From contig JAVBPY010000005.1 in assembly GCA_031549345.1 (NCBI GenBank), positions 1-53,506 of the forward strand: 53,506 nt of DNA, in the 5' to 3' direction. The notes beneath the pieces were generated by a model. The model did no database searches. It had not been told where the DNA came from and saw only the letters and a list, made by a program, of their open reading frames with translations. Positions 41,213-50,359 of the stretch are shown piece by piece (positions within the stretch are counted from its first letter, which is position 1; the number at the start of each line of letters is the position of its first letter). This DNA comes from CASFRF01 sp031549345 (GTDB lineage: Bacteria; Verrucomicrobiota; Lentisphaeria; Victivallales; Victivallaceae). The translations under genes and the position numbers were made by a program.

Positions 41213-43147
41213 ATGATTGAATTTGCGTATTCCGCCTACCTTGATCGTGTTCTGGGGGCTTGGTTGGGAAAGAGCATCGGCGGCGCCCTGGGGGCCGATG
41301 TGGAAAACCATAAGAACTTCGGCCGCCTTGAACGTGCGGATCTCTGGCCGCCCGCCCCGCCTGCCAACGACGATTTGGACATTCAATTGGTCTGGTTGGA
41401 GCTTATGCAGGAGAAGGGGTGCTTCTTCGATGCGCACGATCTGGCGCGTTACTGGCAGGACCGCTGCTGGTACAACTTTTGCGAATACGGCTTTTTTCTC
41501 TACAATGTACAGCGCGGCATCGAGCCGCCCGCTTCCGGGCATTTCAACAACGAATTCTTCCGTGAGTCGGAAGGCTGCCCGATCCGCAGCGATATCTGGG
41601 GCCTAATTTCGCCGGGAAACCCCGCGTTGGCCGCGGAGTTCGCACGCATGGACGGCGAACTGGACCACAGCGGATTTTCCGTGGAAACGGAGATGTTTTA
41701 CGCCGCAATGACCGCCCGCGCCGTTGCCGGGGGCAGTTGGGAGGAACTCCTGGGAGCAGGATTTTCCGTCTTGCCGGGCACATCCCGCATCCCCGGCATT
41801 GTTGCACATGTGAAGGAAATTTCGACGGCATATCCGGAATTGGAGCATGCATGGCGTGCGACATTGCGCGTTTACGGCGACCGTGACTCCACAAAAGCCG
41901 CCACTAACCTTGCACTGATGATGCTGGCCTGGGAGCGCAGCGGCGGAGACTTTTCCGACGCGATGCGCCATTGCGTGAATTTCGGATGGGATACCGACTG
42001 CACAGCGGCGACGCTGGGGGGAATCCTGGGTGCATGGAAAGGGACACAGGTGATTCCGGAAGATTGGCGGGTTCTTTGCGGCGAACAGCTGAACTGTTCT
42101 TTGCGGATCGATCATCGGTATTCGACGCTCACGGCACTGGCGGAGGAAACCTGCCGGATCGGTGCGGAAATGGCGTTGCTCCGCAATCCGCTGTTCCGTT
42201 TGTTGGATGCGCCGGAAATTGTTGTCCGCCCCGCGCCCGCGCCCGCGCTTGCACTGCACGTTGCATATCCGGAGGAGCCGGCCCTGTATGCCAGGCAGAC
42301 CACAACTGTTTTGTTGCGTGTGAACAATCCTTACAACCAAACCCTGGAAGGACGTCTTTCCCTGGAGGTTCCCGCATATGTCGAGCCTTTGCCTGACGCA
42401 ACGCGGACGCTTTTGCCGGGGACCACGGAAATAAAACTTTCTTTTGCTTTGAAAGCGGGGGTATGGGAGTTGCCGGACAAGAATCTTTTCCGGGCGCGCA
42501 TGGAAACGCAGATGGGGAACGCGGAAGTCGTTTTCGGCCTCGCCGGGGCGCGTCAGTGGTTGCTTTACGGCCCCTATTGGGATATGTGGGACAAAACAAA
42601 ACATGAGGAATGCCCTTATTGGGGGCCGGGACGGAACACCATGCCGGTCAAGGCGGGTTGTCCGGCGGACGGATGCAACCATTACGTCGATCTCCGGCGG
42701 GAGTATCTGGATGAGGCGGCGCTCCTTTCCGGCGAAATGGGGGCGGCGGGGGCATTTCATCTGGAATCCGGCCGGGATTTGCTCGAAGGCGCCGACTTCG
42801 GCGGCTGGCATGGTCCGGCTGTGTATTACCTTGTGCGTGAGTTCCGCGGGTACGCGGGGGAAAGCCTGCGGATCAATTTCGGCCGTTCCGGACAATTGCG
42901 CGCCTGGCTGGATGGGGAACTCCTGGTCGATTCCGGCGAACACCACACGTGGAGTCTGATGGATTCGGACACCGTTTCCGTGGAGTTGGATGGATCGGTG
43001 CAGCGCCTTGTGGTGAAATTGGCAAGTCCCATGGACCGGACGGCCCTTTCCATAAACTTCCTGCGCACCGACACGGGGCCGGGGCGGCCGGGTGTGGCAT
43101 ACCTTGCCGACGATCTCGTCGATGCGATTCCCGAATCAAAGCGCTGA
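41213..43147 (+). CDS. ADP-ribosylglycohydrolase-family protein with C-terminal beta-sandwich
   Basis: A 644-aa protein. Residues 1-340 have the ADP-ribosylglycohydrolase (ARH, PF03747) pattern: GAWLGKSIGGALGA near the N-terminus, metal-site-like NDDLDIQ (about 52-58, where TDDT is usual) and GWDTDCTAATLGGILGAWKG (about 260-280). Residues 350-640 look like two beta-sandwich domains, the last with a carbohydrate-binding-module feel (GWHGPAVYYLVREF). No signal peptide. ARH enzymes remove ADP-ribose, but members encoded beside glycoside hydrolases may act on other glycosides; the sandwich tail favours that here. The ATG at 41213 follows AAAAGGA. Confidence 0.85.
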   Translation: MIEFAYSAYLDRVLGAWLGKSIGGALGADVENHKNFGRLERADLWPPAPPANDDLDIQLVWLELMQEKGCFFDAHDLARYWQDRCWYNFCEYGFFLYNVQRGIEPPASGHFNNEFFRESEGCPIRSDIWGLISPGNPALAAEFARMDGELDHSGFSVETEMFYAAMTARAVAGGSWEELLGAGFSVLPGTSRIPGIVAHVKEISTAYPELEHAWRATLRVYGDRDSTKAATNLALMMLAWERSGGDFSDAMRHCVNFGWDTDCTAATLGGILGAWKGTQVIPEDWRVLCGEQLNCSLRIDHRYSTLTALAEETCRIGAEMALLRNPLFRLLDAPEIVVRPAPAPALALHVAYPEEPALYARQTTTVLLRVNNPYNQTLEGRLSLEVPAYVEPLPDATRTLLPGTTEIKLSFALKAGVWELPDKNLFRARMETQMGNAEVVFGLAGARQWLLYGPYWDMWDKTKHEECPYWGPGRNTMPVKAGCPADGCNHYVDLRREYLDEAALLSGEMGAAGAFHLESGRDLLEGADFGGWHGPAVYYLVREFRGYAGESLRINFGRSGQLRAWLDGELLVDSGEHHTWSLMDSDTVSVELDGSVQRLVVKLASPMDRTALSINFLRTDTGPGRPGVAYLADDLVDAIPESKR

Positions 43148-43170
43148 ACGGCTCCGTTTTGTCGCGTCGC

Positions 43171-43887
43171 TCAGTCGCCGGAACGGAGCATTTTCAGGAA
43201 TTCTTTGAACGCGGAACCGAGGCGCAGTTTGGAGCCGGGTTGTTCGTACCAACGGAGAAGGGGTACTTCCAGCACGCCGTCCATCAGTGTTTCGCGCCCG
43301 TAGACGCGGCGCAGGCGCTTGTAAATTTCGACATCGAAAAACCAGCGCGAGGCGAAGGGGCGAACCGATGCTTTTTCCGCCGCGTCCGCGCGCATGATTT
43401 TTGCACCGCACTGCGTATCGTACACGGGAAGATTAAGGTGCAAACTCACAAGCGTTGCGCAGAAACGCCCCAGATAGTGGCGCAGGGGTTTCCGGCGGAT
43501 GTTGGACCCGAGGCGCATCAGGCGGCAGCCGGTAACCATGATGAGCTTATCGTCGGCCATAAGCTCGTGGATAAAGAGGGGAATGTCTTCCAGCGGCGTC
43601 GCCAGGTCGGAATCCCAGAAGCCGACCAAATCCGGCTTCTCTTTCAGCGCGGCGAGGAAGCCCTGGCGCACGGCCTCGGCCTTGCCGCCGTTGACCGGGA
43701 GTTTCAGCGCGCGCACGGGGCTCGCGGCGGCCATTTTTTCCAGAAGGGGCCAGGTTCCGTCCTTGCTGCCGTCGTCCACAAGGAGGAGCGTGATGTCCGG
43801 ATTGGCCTGCGCAAAGGCTTGAAACGCTTCCGGTTCGATCCGCTGCTCTTCGTTGTAGCAGGGCATGACAATGATGGTTTTCGGCAT
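43171..43887 (-). CDS. family 2 glycosyltransferase (dolichyl-phosphate glucosyltransferase-like)
   Basis: A 238-aa GT-A-fold enzyme: MPCYNEE at residues 8-14, LLVDDGSKDGTW near 35-46, and the metal-binding DSDLATPL near 92-99. The later FDVEIYKRL segment is typical of DPM1/GtrB-like sugar transferases. It lacks the C-terminal membrane helices of many GtrB proteins, so it may act at the membrane surface or on a soluble acceptor. It has its own good promoter and an AAGGAG ribosome-binding site. Convergent with the ARH-like gene (23-bp gap). Confidence 0.9.
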   Translation of the reverse strand: MPKTIIVMPCYNEEQRIEPEAFQAFAQANPDITLLLVDDGSKDGTWPLLEKMAAASPVRALKLPVNGGKAEAVRQGFLAALKEKPDLVGFWDSDLATPLEDIPLFIHELMADDKLIMVTGCRLMRLGSNIRRKPLRHYLGRFCATLVSLHLNLPVYDTQCGAKIMRADAAEKASVRPFASRWFFDVEIYKRLRRVYGRETLMDGVLEVPLLRWYEQPGSKLRLGSAFKEFLKMLRSGD

Positions 43888-43916
43888 GGTGGAATCGGCT
43901 CCTTCTGTTTTTGCCT

Positions 43917-43945
43917 AATATAACATATTAAGAATGATTTTTCAA
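43917..43945 (-). promoter_or_regulatory. promoter of the GT2 gene
   Basis: On the minus strand TTGAAA (43940-43945), 17-bp spacer, TATATT (43917-43922), 29 bp before the ATG. Confidence 0.75.
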
Positions 43946-43954
43946 GGTGTATAT

Positions 43955-44695
43955 TCAACGAAGCGAGAGATCTGCGCAGAGCGGAAGGTGGTCCGAAAGA
44001 CGGACGGGAAGGACATGAAAGCGTCGCACCGCGATTTCCTGCGAAACAAGGATGTAATCCAGTTCCCGGTGTGGTTTCCATGCCGGATATGTCGCGCGGT
44101 GCACGGTATTCGCGCTGCGTAAACGAAGGTCGCGCATGAGCGACTCGAGCTCCGCCTCGCCGCGAAACGTGTTGAAATCCCCCGCCAGCGCCACGGGACG
44201 GTCGCGCGGGAGAAAATCACGCAGGAAATCCAACTGCCGTGTGCGTGTTTTGCTGCGCAACCCCAAATGCACAAGGAAAACGGAAATTCCATCCATTTCC
44301 CTTTCCAGAATCAAGCGCTTTGTGCCGCAGGGAAAGTAGTGTTTCCTCAGTTCCGTGGCGGGATCGGCGCTCAAGAGGGCGTTGGTCTGGCTGCGGAGAT
44401 AGGGAATGCGGTTCAGGATGGAATTCGGGCCGTATTTGGAACCGGAGGATGCCGCGTTCTCTGTTTCAAAAAAAGTTTCGATTGCGGCGGGGTGGCTGAC
44501 CCCGGAGGTGCGAAAACTGCCGCTGTCCGCCTCGACCAAGCCCACCATGTCCGGTGAAAGGCGCGCCACAAGATCCACGATGGCGCGGAAGGGACGCGCG
44601 GGTGCACGCAGATAGTGGTGGGCAGTGAAAACCCGCCGGGCTTCCCCGCCGGGACAGCCGGTTCCGTAGGCGATGTTGTACACGAGAAAACGCAT
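43955..44695 (-). CDS. endonuclease/exonuclease/phosphatase-family protein
   Basis: A 246-aa protein of the EEP (DNase I-like) superfamily: N-terminal LVYNIAYG, VGLVEAD with the metal-binding Glu (about 51-57), LVHLGL, LAGDFNTF (about 171-178), LDYILVS and the final SDHLPL (about 233-238). These are the catalytic motifs in the standard order, so it should be an active Mg-dependent phosphodiesterase; the substrate (nucleic acid, phospholipid or inositol phosphate) cannot be told. No signal peptide. Its promoter places the expected transcript start at the ATG. It is divergent from the GH78 gene. Confidence 0.9.
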   Translation of the reverse strand: MRFLVYNIAYGTGCPGGEARRVFTAHHYLRAPARPFRAIVDLVARLSPDMVGLVEADSGSFRTSGVSHPAAIETFFETENAASSGSKYGPNSILNRIPYLRSQTNALLSADPATELRKHYFPCGTKRLILEREMDGISVFLVHLGLRSKTRTRQLDFLRDFLPRDRPVALAGDFNTFRGEAELESLMRDLRLRSANTVHRATYPAWKPHRELDYILVSQEIAVRRFHVLPVRLSDHLPLCADLSLR

Positions 44696-44700
44696 GAAAG

Positions 44701-44729
44701 AAAATACAGCCGTTTCCGGGAAAAAGCAA
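44701..44729 (-). promoter_or_regulatory. promoter of the EEP gene, leaderless geometry
   Basis: On the minus strand TTGCTT (44724-44729), 17-bp spacer, TATTTT (44701-44706), only five bases before the ATG at 44695. Its -35 box abuts that of the divergent GH78 promoter. Confidence 0.6.
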
Positions 44730-44757
44730 TTGCAAAGTGCGTTGCAGGCTGTATACT
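44730..44757 (+). promoter_or_regulatory. promoter of the GH78 gene
   Basis: TTGCAA (44730-44735), 16-bp spacer, TATACT (44752-44757). With the divergent EEP promoter it shares the 8-bp palindrome GCAATTGC (44726-44733). Confidence 0.6.
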
Positions 44758-44783
44758 ATTCCGGAAAAGAAGGGGGATAAAGT

Positions 44784-47075
44784 ATGGAAGATATCGTTTT
44801 TGCCGCCGGTTGTCAATGGTGCTGGCACCCGGAGCTTGCCTCCGGCGCGCCGCGCTTTGTCCTCTTCCGCCGTGTGTTCACGCTGGATAAGCCGGAAACA
44901 ATGCGCCTGCTCGTCAGCGCGGACAACCGCTACAATCTGTATTTGGACGGTCGCCTCCTCGGGCGCGGCCCCTGCCGGGGGGATCTCTGGAACTACAACT
45001 TTGAACGCTACACGGAAAATCTTTCCGAAGGAACGCACGTCATGGCCGCCGAAGTGTTGGTCTACCCCCTTGGATTCCGGCGCGAAGAGGGGCCATGGAG
45101 CGAGATTCATACCGGCGGCGGCTTCCTTGCCTCCGGCGCGGCGGGCGAAACGGTGCTGGATTCCCCGGGCGCGTGGCGTTGCCGGATCGACGCTTCGCGC
45201 GGGCATAGGACATGGCGCGACGCCTGGCCGCGGGCCTCCACCGTCCCCGCGCCACCCATGGAGGAGGTTGATTTTTCCCGCGCGTTTTGCGGTTGGCGGG
45301 AGGCGGCGTTTGACGACAGCGATTGGGTTGCGCCAAAAAATGTCGGCGAACCTTGTTTGCGCGATACGTGCCGGAGCGATCCGCCCACGCGTTGGATGCT
45401 CACGGAGCGTACCGTCGCGCAAATGCTCGAAACTTCGTCCCCCCTTGCGGCGATTCTTTCGGCGGGAGGTGCCGATGTGCGTTTATGCGGCGGAAAACTT
45501 TCCGGCCGCGTTCCCGCGGGAAAAACAAAAATTACCCTCGATCTGGGGCTGAACCAGACAAGCATGGTCCGCTTTGCGGGGCGCGGCGGTTCCGGTTCCT
45601 GCCGCCTTGCGTACGCCGAATTGCTGTTTGAAGAGGGGAAAAAGGGTTTTCGCGGTGTTTTCCCGGGCGGGGAGGTTGGTCCGCACGGGTATTCGGACGG
45701 CATTCGCTTCGGCGGCGGGAAACCTTGGTGTTTCGAGAGTTTCTGGTACCGTGCGGGGCGCTTTGTCGAACTCGCGTTCGATCTGGAAACGCCATTGGAA
45801 ATCGACGATTTTTCCGTGCGCTTCATCACGTACGATTTCGGCCCGCCCGCGCCGATGACCTTTTTCGACGATGAGGATTTGAACGCCATTTACCGCGTCG
45901 GGTTTCACACCGCCCTCTGCTGCGCGCACGAGCATTACGAGGATTGTCCGTATTGGGAACAATTGCAATACGTCGGCGATACCCGCATCCAGGCGCTTAT
46001 TTCCTATGCCGTTACGGGCAACGGAACACTCGGGCGGCAAGCCATCCGGCACTTCGACCAGTCGCGCCTCCCCGACGGCATCACGCAATCCCGTTATCCA
46101 AGCAACTACGAGCAAGTCATCCCCGGTTACAGTTTGTTCTGGATTTTGATGGTGGAGGATTATTACAGCTATTTCGGCGACGCCGGTGTGATCCTTGAGC
46201 ACCTGATCGGTCTGCGGAGCGTGATGAACTGGTTTGAAAATAAGCGCATCGCAAACGGCCTTGTGGGGCATGTCGGCTACTGGCATTTGACCGATTGGGC
46301 CGTTCAATGGCCCGAGGGCAAGAGCGACCGTTGCTCTCTGTTGCCCGAAACGATCCATTCGTTGTTGTACGCCGACGCCTGTCGCGCGATGTCGTGTCTC
46401 CTGAACGCCGTCGGGCGTCTCGAAGAGGCGGCGCTTTATGTTTCGCGCCGTCTGGAACTTTTGGCGGCCGTGAACCGCTTCTGCCGCGCACCCAGCGGAT
46501 TGTACCGCGATGTGCCGGAGAAAGAGTGGTACAGCCAGCATGTGAACGCCTGGGCGATTCTTGCGGGCGCGACGACGGACGAAGACGAGATCGATCGGCT
46601 CCTCGCCGCGATCGTCGGCGACGGGAGCTTTACGAAGTGTTCGTTGTATTTTGCGTTCTATCTTTTGGAATTGGCGGCGCGCCGCGGGCGTGGCGACGTG
46701 TTTGAAAAAGTCCTCTCCCTCTGGCGCATTCCGCTGGAACGGGGGTTCACCACTTTCCCGGAAACGTTGGAGGGCGGGCGGAGCGACAGCCACGCGTGGA
46801 GCGCCGGGCCTGTGTACGCGCTGGTGCGGAACTACTTCGGCGTTCAGCCGGGAACCCCGGGGTTCGGCGAGGTGATCGTTGCGCCGAATCCGGGATGCCG
46901 CCGGCATTTCAAGGGAACGTTGTTTGTCGGCAAGGGGCGCACGCTGGAGATGGAGTGGAACGCGGGGACGCTTCGCCTTTGCGCGTCGCACCCTTTGTGC
47001 GTCCGACTCACGCTTCCCGGCGGGGCGGAGCAAAAAGTTGCGCTGGTTGCGGGGGAAGAGGCTCTGTTCCCGTAA
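44784..47075 (+). CDS. GH78 alpha-L-rhamnosidase-like enzyme
   Basis: A 763-aa protein. Residues 1-180 hold an N-terminal sandwich domain (YNLYLDGRLLGRGP), 200-350 a second sandwich, 360-690 an (alpha/alpha)6 barrel and 690-763 a C-terminal sandwich. The GH78 motif reads EDCPYWEQLQYVGDTR, placing Asp387, Glu392 and Asp399 with the spacing known for rhamnosidase catalytic residues; the Q-R-D-E part of the usual motif is changed to Y-W-E-Q. SDSHAWSAGP near 668 matches the later conserved His segment. No signal peptide, so it should act on imported oligosaccharides. Ribosome-binding site AAGGGGG. Ends three bases from the convergent permease gene. Confidence 0.9.
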   Translation: MEDIVFAAGCQWCWHPELASGAPRFVLFRRVFTLDKPETMRLLVSADNRYNLYLDGRLLGRGPCRGDLWNYNFERYTENLSEGTHVMAAEVLVYPLGFRREEGPWSEIHTGGGFLASGAAGETVLDSPGAWRCRIDASRGHRTWRDAWPRASTVPAPPMEEVDFSRAFCGWREAAFDDSDWVAPKNVGEPCLRDTCRSDPPTRWMLTERTVAQMLETSSPLAAILSAGGADVRLCGGKLSGRVPAGKTKITLDLGLNQTSMVRFAGRGGSGSCRLAYAELLFEEGKKGFRGVFPGGEVGPHGYSDGIRFGGGKPWCFESFWYRAGRFVELAFDLETPLEIDDFSVRFITYDFGPPAPMTFFDDEDLNAIYRVGFHTALCCAHEHYEDCPYWEQLQYVGDTRIQALISYAVTGNGTLGRQAIRHFDQSRLPDGITQSRYPSNYEQVIPGYSLFWILMVEDYYSYFGDAGVILEHLIGLRSVMNWFENKRIANGLVGHVGYWHLTDWAVQWPEGKSDRCSLLPETIHSLLYADACRAMSCLLNAVGRLEEAALYVSRRLELLAAVNRFCRAPSGLYRDVPEKEWYSQHVNAWAILAGATTDEDEIDRLLAAIVGDGSFTKCSLYFAFYLLELAARRGRGDVFEKVLSLWRIPLERGFTTFPETLEGGRSDSHAWSAGPVYALVRNYFGVQPGTPGFGEVIVAPNPGCRRHFKGTLFVGKGRTLEMEWNAGTLRLCASHPLCVRLTLPGGAEQKVALVAGEEALFP

Positions 47076-47078
47076 ACG

Positions 47079-48758
47079 TCAGAAGCGGAAAAGCGTTCCG
47101 ATTTTCTTTCCCAGGATCACGCTGGCTCCGCCCAGTGTCGCCGCCAGGAAAACCATCGCCCAAACGCCGAATGCGCACCCGGTAAAGGGACCGGAGCCGA
47201 GGATCTGCGAAAGCTCGAAAATCGCCCGCGTAATCGGGTAGAATTGCGCTTTCTGAGCCAGGATGAGCGAGTCGGACACCTCCAACATGGAGAAGCTGAA
47301 TGCGAAAAGGCCGCCGACCAGGAGATTCGCGCCCACAAGGGGCAGCGTGATTTTCCGGAATACGCGGAGCGTCCCCGCGCCGAGGTTGCGCGCCGCGTTC
47401 TCGAATTCCTCCGGGATTTGCTCCAGCCCGGAGGAAACCGCGCGGACGACATACGGGAGGCGGCGCACCGCATACGCGATCGCCAGGAGCAGCAGTGGAT
47501 TTTGCTCCGGATTGAAAATCGCCCGCGCCCAATTGTACTTGACCGCCATCCCCAGGAACCCGAAGGCGATGACAATGCCGGGGACCGCCATCGGCAGCAT
47601 GGAAAGCAGGTCCAACGCGCCGCTCCCCTTGAGCTTCCAGCGCACCGCCGCCAGGGCGATCAGCAAGCCCGCCGCCACCGCGAACAGCACGGCCAGTGTG
47701 GAGTAGCGGAGGCTGTTGATGATGCTCGGCACCACGATGGCGTTGGAAAGGGCATTTTCAAAATGCAGCAATGTAAGGTGGCGCGGGAGGATCTCCCCGT
47801 ACCAGTCGCGTGAAAACGCCGTCAGGAGAAGGGCGAGGTGCGGGAGCGTCGCAAGAAACGTGATCAATGCGAAGAGCCCCGTCGGCAGCCACTTGCGCCA
47901 GGAGTCGGGGGTGTTCCCGCCGCTCCCCGTGTTCCCTTTGACCGAGCCGGAGACGCCGCGCGAACGCAGAAGAAGGCGGCTGAGTAAATACAATCCGGCG
48001 GAAAACACCAGCATCAGTGTTACAAGCGTATAGGGAAGGGGATTGGTTTCCAGTTCCGTAAGTCCGTTGAAAATCTGCACCGGTGTAATGCGGTTGAAGC
48101 CGAACATCAGCGGAGTGCCGAGCTCCGTGAAACTCCAGACCAGCACAAGGCTCCCCCCTGCGAGAAGGCCGGGGCGGAGCAAGGGGAGGGTGATCTTGCG
48201 GAAGCGCCGCCAGGGCGTCGCGCCCAGATTGGCCGCCGATTCCTGCAATGCCGGGTCGATGTTCCCCAGCGCGGTAACAAGGTTCAAGTACAAGATCGGG
48301 TACAAATGCAGCGCCTCGATGGCACAGACGGACCAGAAGCGCCCTTCGCCGCCGAGAAAATCCACCGGCCCCATCCCCATGGACGCGAGGAGCGTGTTCA
48401 CCACGCCGTAGTGGCCGAGGATTTGCTGAAATCCGAGCGCGCCGACGAACGGCGGGAGAATCATCGGCGCCATAATCGCCGCCGCGCTGAACGATTTGCC
48501 GGGGAAATTCCAGCGGTCGAAGACCAGCGCCAGGGGGAGGGCTATGCAAAACACCAATAATGTCGTTACCAGCGCCACGGCGAATGCGTTGCGCAATCCC
48601 TCCACATAAATGGGGTTACGGAAAATTTCCAGAACAAGATTCCAACGCAATCCTTGTTCCACAACCGTATATACCGGCAGAACAAGGAACACAAGCAAAA
48701 ACAACGCCACGCCCCCGGCGCCCAGATAGCGGCAGAGTTGTCGAAAGTGCATCATCAT
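47079..48758 (-). CDS. ABC transporter permease, two fused permease domains
   Basis: A 559-aa inner-membrane protein with about twelve hydrophobic segments in two halves. Each half has an EAA-type loop for contact with the ATPase: ESAANLGATPWRRFRKITLP (about 173-192) and ENAARNLGAGTLRVFRKITL (about 460-479). Fused double permeases are typical of the FbpB/ThiP group, which imports ferric iron, thiamine, phosphonates or similar solutes. Its ATG overlaps the stop of the binding-protein gene by four bases, so the two are coupled. Confidence 0.93.
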   Translation of the reverse strand: MMMHFRQLCRYLGAGGVALFLLVFLVLPVYTVVEQGLRWNLVLEIFRNPIYVEGLRNAFAVALVTTLLVFCIALPLALVFDRWNFPGKSFSAAAIMAPMILPPFVGALGFQQILGHYGVVNTLLASMGMGPVDFLGGEGRFWSVCAIEALHLYPILYLNLVTALGNIDPALQESAANLGATPWRRFRKITLPLLRPGLLAGGSLVLVWSFTELGTPLMFGFNRITPVQIFNGLTELETNPLPYTLVTLMLVFSAGLYLLSRLLLRSRGVSGSVKGNTGSGGNTPDSWRKWLPTGLFALITFLATLPHLALLLTAFSRDWYGEILPRHLTLLHFENALSNAIVVPSIINSLRYSTLAVLFAVAAGLLIALAAVRWKLKGSGALDLLSMLPMAVPGIVIAFGFLGMAVKYNWARAIFNPEQNPLLLLAIAYAVRRLPYVVRAVSSGLEQIPEEFENAARNLGAGTLRVFRKITLPLVGANLLVGGLFAFSFSMLEVSDSLILAQKAQFYPITRAIFELSQILGSGPFTGCAFGVWAMVFLAATLGGASVILGKKIGTLFRF

Positions 48759-50356
48759 TTCCCCTCTTTCGCCAGTTGTTCCGCACGGCGGTACGCGTCA
48801 CGCGCGTGGGCGCTCCAGGCGCGGCACAGCGCTGCCGCCGCCAGCGCGCCCTGCTGGAGTCCGGCATTCGCTTCCCCGGCTTGTTCGTACGAAAATGGAA
48901 GTTCCTCCAAAGCCTTCATCGCCTGCGGAACGGCTTCGGGGCCGCCCGCCGCGACGATCGCGCCCCAAGCGGCGCGGAGTTCCGGTTGAACGTCCAGCCC
49001 CACGGTGCGGATCAATATCCGCAGCAATCCGTAATAACGCCCCGTCCATTCCGGGTGGTAGTGGAACGATGCGCCGTCGCGGTAGGGATCGTATTCCGGA
49101 TCGGACCGGAATTCTTTGTAACGGTCAAGGTACAGCTCGCGGCTGATCGGCGAACGGCGCAGGGCATAGCGGACGGGGCCGCCGGGGGTGCCGGGCTTGA
49201 AGTTGTACAGCTTTTGCCCTTCGTCGAGCATGTAGTCGAGGAACGCCCGCGCTGTTTCCGGGTGCGGTGCGCCGCGTAAAAGTTGAACCGGGTCGGCGGA
49301 AACCGACGTCCCGCCTTCCGGGGCGACGTAGAGGATGCGTGGCGCGCCGCCGGTTTGCTCCATGTTCCACTCCTGTTCGGAGAGACCGTAGAAGTCGATG
49401 GCCGTTCCGGCGGCTGCGTTGCCCGCGGTGATGTCGCGGGCGACTTTGCCGGCGCTGTCGGTAATGGAACGGGCGTTGGCTACGATACGCTTGATGAGGT
49501 TGATCCCATCCGCCCAGCCCGGGTTCAGGCCGTCGGCGAGGCCATGACGGGCCACGGATTCGGCCATGCATTGCTGGAGCATGATTTCAAAGCATTTGTT
49601 GGCGGAACCGGATTTTGTCGGGTCGGCCACGGAAAGTTGGTTGAAGAAGCGCGGTGCGCCGAGGTCGCGCCAGCGTTTTGGGGGCGTTGTATCGGCCAAT
49701 TCGTGCAGGCGATCTTTGTTGTAGCAAATCCCGAAGCTGGCGAGGCAGACGCCGTAAAAACGCCCCTTCGCATCGTACATCACATCGCCACTGTACGACG
49801 CGGGGATCCGTTCCGGCGCAAGCAAGTCGGGACGGCGCTCCCGCACGCCGCCGTCCACGGCGAAACCGCGCGCCGCCTGGCGGGACTGGTCGTAGGTTCC
49901 GCCCCCCGCGAAAATGTCGATGTTGATGCCGACGTTGGAGGCGATGAACGCGTTCCGCGCACGGCGGAGCACCGGATCGGGATTTTTCTCCGCATCCAGA
50001 CGGTGATTGCTGAAGTTGAGTGCGATTTCGCGCGTCCACGGCCCGTTGGCCGGATCGGCCTCCCAGAAGTGGCGGAATTCGGCCTCGTACCGGTCGGCGA
50101 TGTAACGCACGATGTCGGAGGTTCCTCCGGGGGAACGGTAGTCGATGTGGACGTCGCGGTCAAAGCGCTTGCGGTAGTACTGGCGGAAACCGTGGGCGAT
50201 CTCGTACTTCATCGGCTCCGAATGGGCGCTGATGACCACCAGCGTGTCCGCGTCCGCCGCGGGGGGCGGCCCCTCCGGCGCGGAACGGCGCAGGAGGATC
50301 GGGAGCAGCAGGAGAACGGCGGGCAGAAGAAGCGCCGGAAGAAAACGTTTTCCCAT
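48755..50356 (-). CDS. ABC transporter extracellular solute-binding protein
   Basis: A 533-aa protein with a hydrophobic N-terminal signal or anchor (LPALLLPAVLLLLPILL) and no lipobox. The mature part matches the FbpA-type binding-protein plan: TLVVISAHSEPMKYEIAHGF at the first strand, IDYRSPGGTSDIVRYI, FGICYNKDRL and VAPEGGTSVSADPVQLLRGAPH. It is longer than most FbpA proteins by an extra C-terminal helical region (about 440-533). The ligand is uncertain: iron, polyamine or phosphonate-like compounds are all possible. Encoded three bases after the ATPase gene. Confidence 0.88.
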   Translation of the reverse strand: MGKRFLPALLLPAVLLLLPILLRRSAPEGPPPAADADTLVVISAHSEPMKYEIAHGFRQYYRKRFDRDVHIDYRSPGGTSDIVRYIADRYEAEFRHFWEADPANGPWTREIALNFSNHRLDAEKNPDPVLRRARNAFIASNVGINIDIFAGGGTYDQSRQAARGFAVDGGVRERRPDLLAPERIPASYSGDVMYDAKGRFYGVCLASFGICYNKDRLHELADTTPPKRWRDLGAPRFFNQLSVADPTKSGSANKCFEIMLQQCMAESVARHGLADGLNPGWADGINLIKRIVANARSITDSAGKVARDITAGNAAAGTAIDFYGLSEQEWNMEQTGGAPRILYVAPEGGTSVSADPVQLLRGAPHPETARAFLDYMLDEGQKLYNFKPGTPGGPVRYALRRSPISRELYLDRYKEFRSDPEYDPYRDGASFHYHPEWTGRYYGLLRILIRTVGLDVQPELRAAWGAIVAAGGPEAVPQAMKALEELPFSYEQAGEANAGLQQGALAAAALCRAWSAHARDAYRRAEQLAKEGK

Positions 50357-50359
50357 GCG

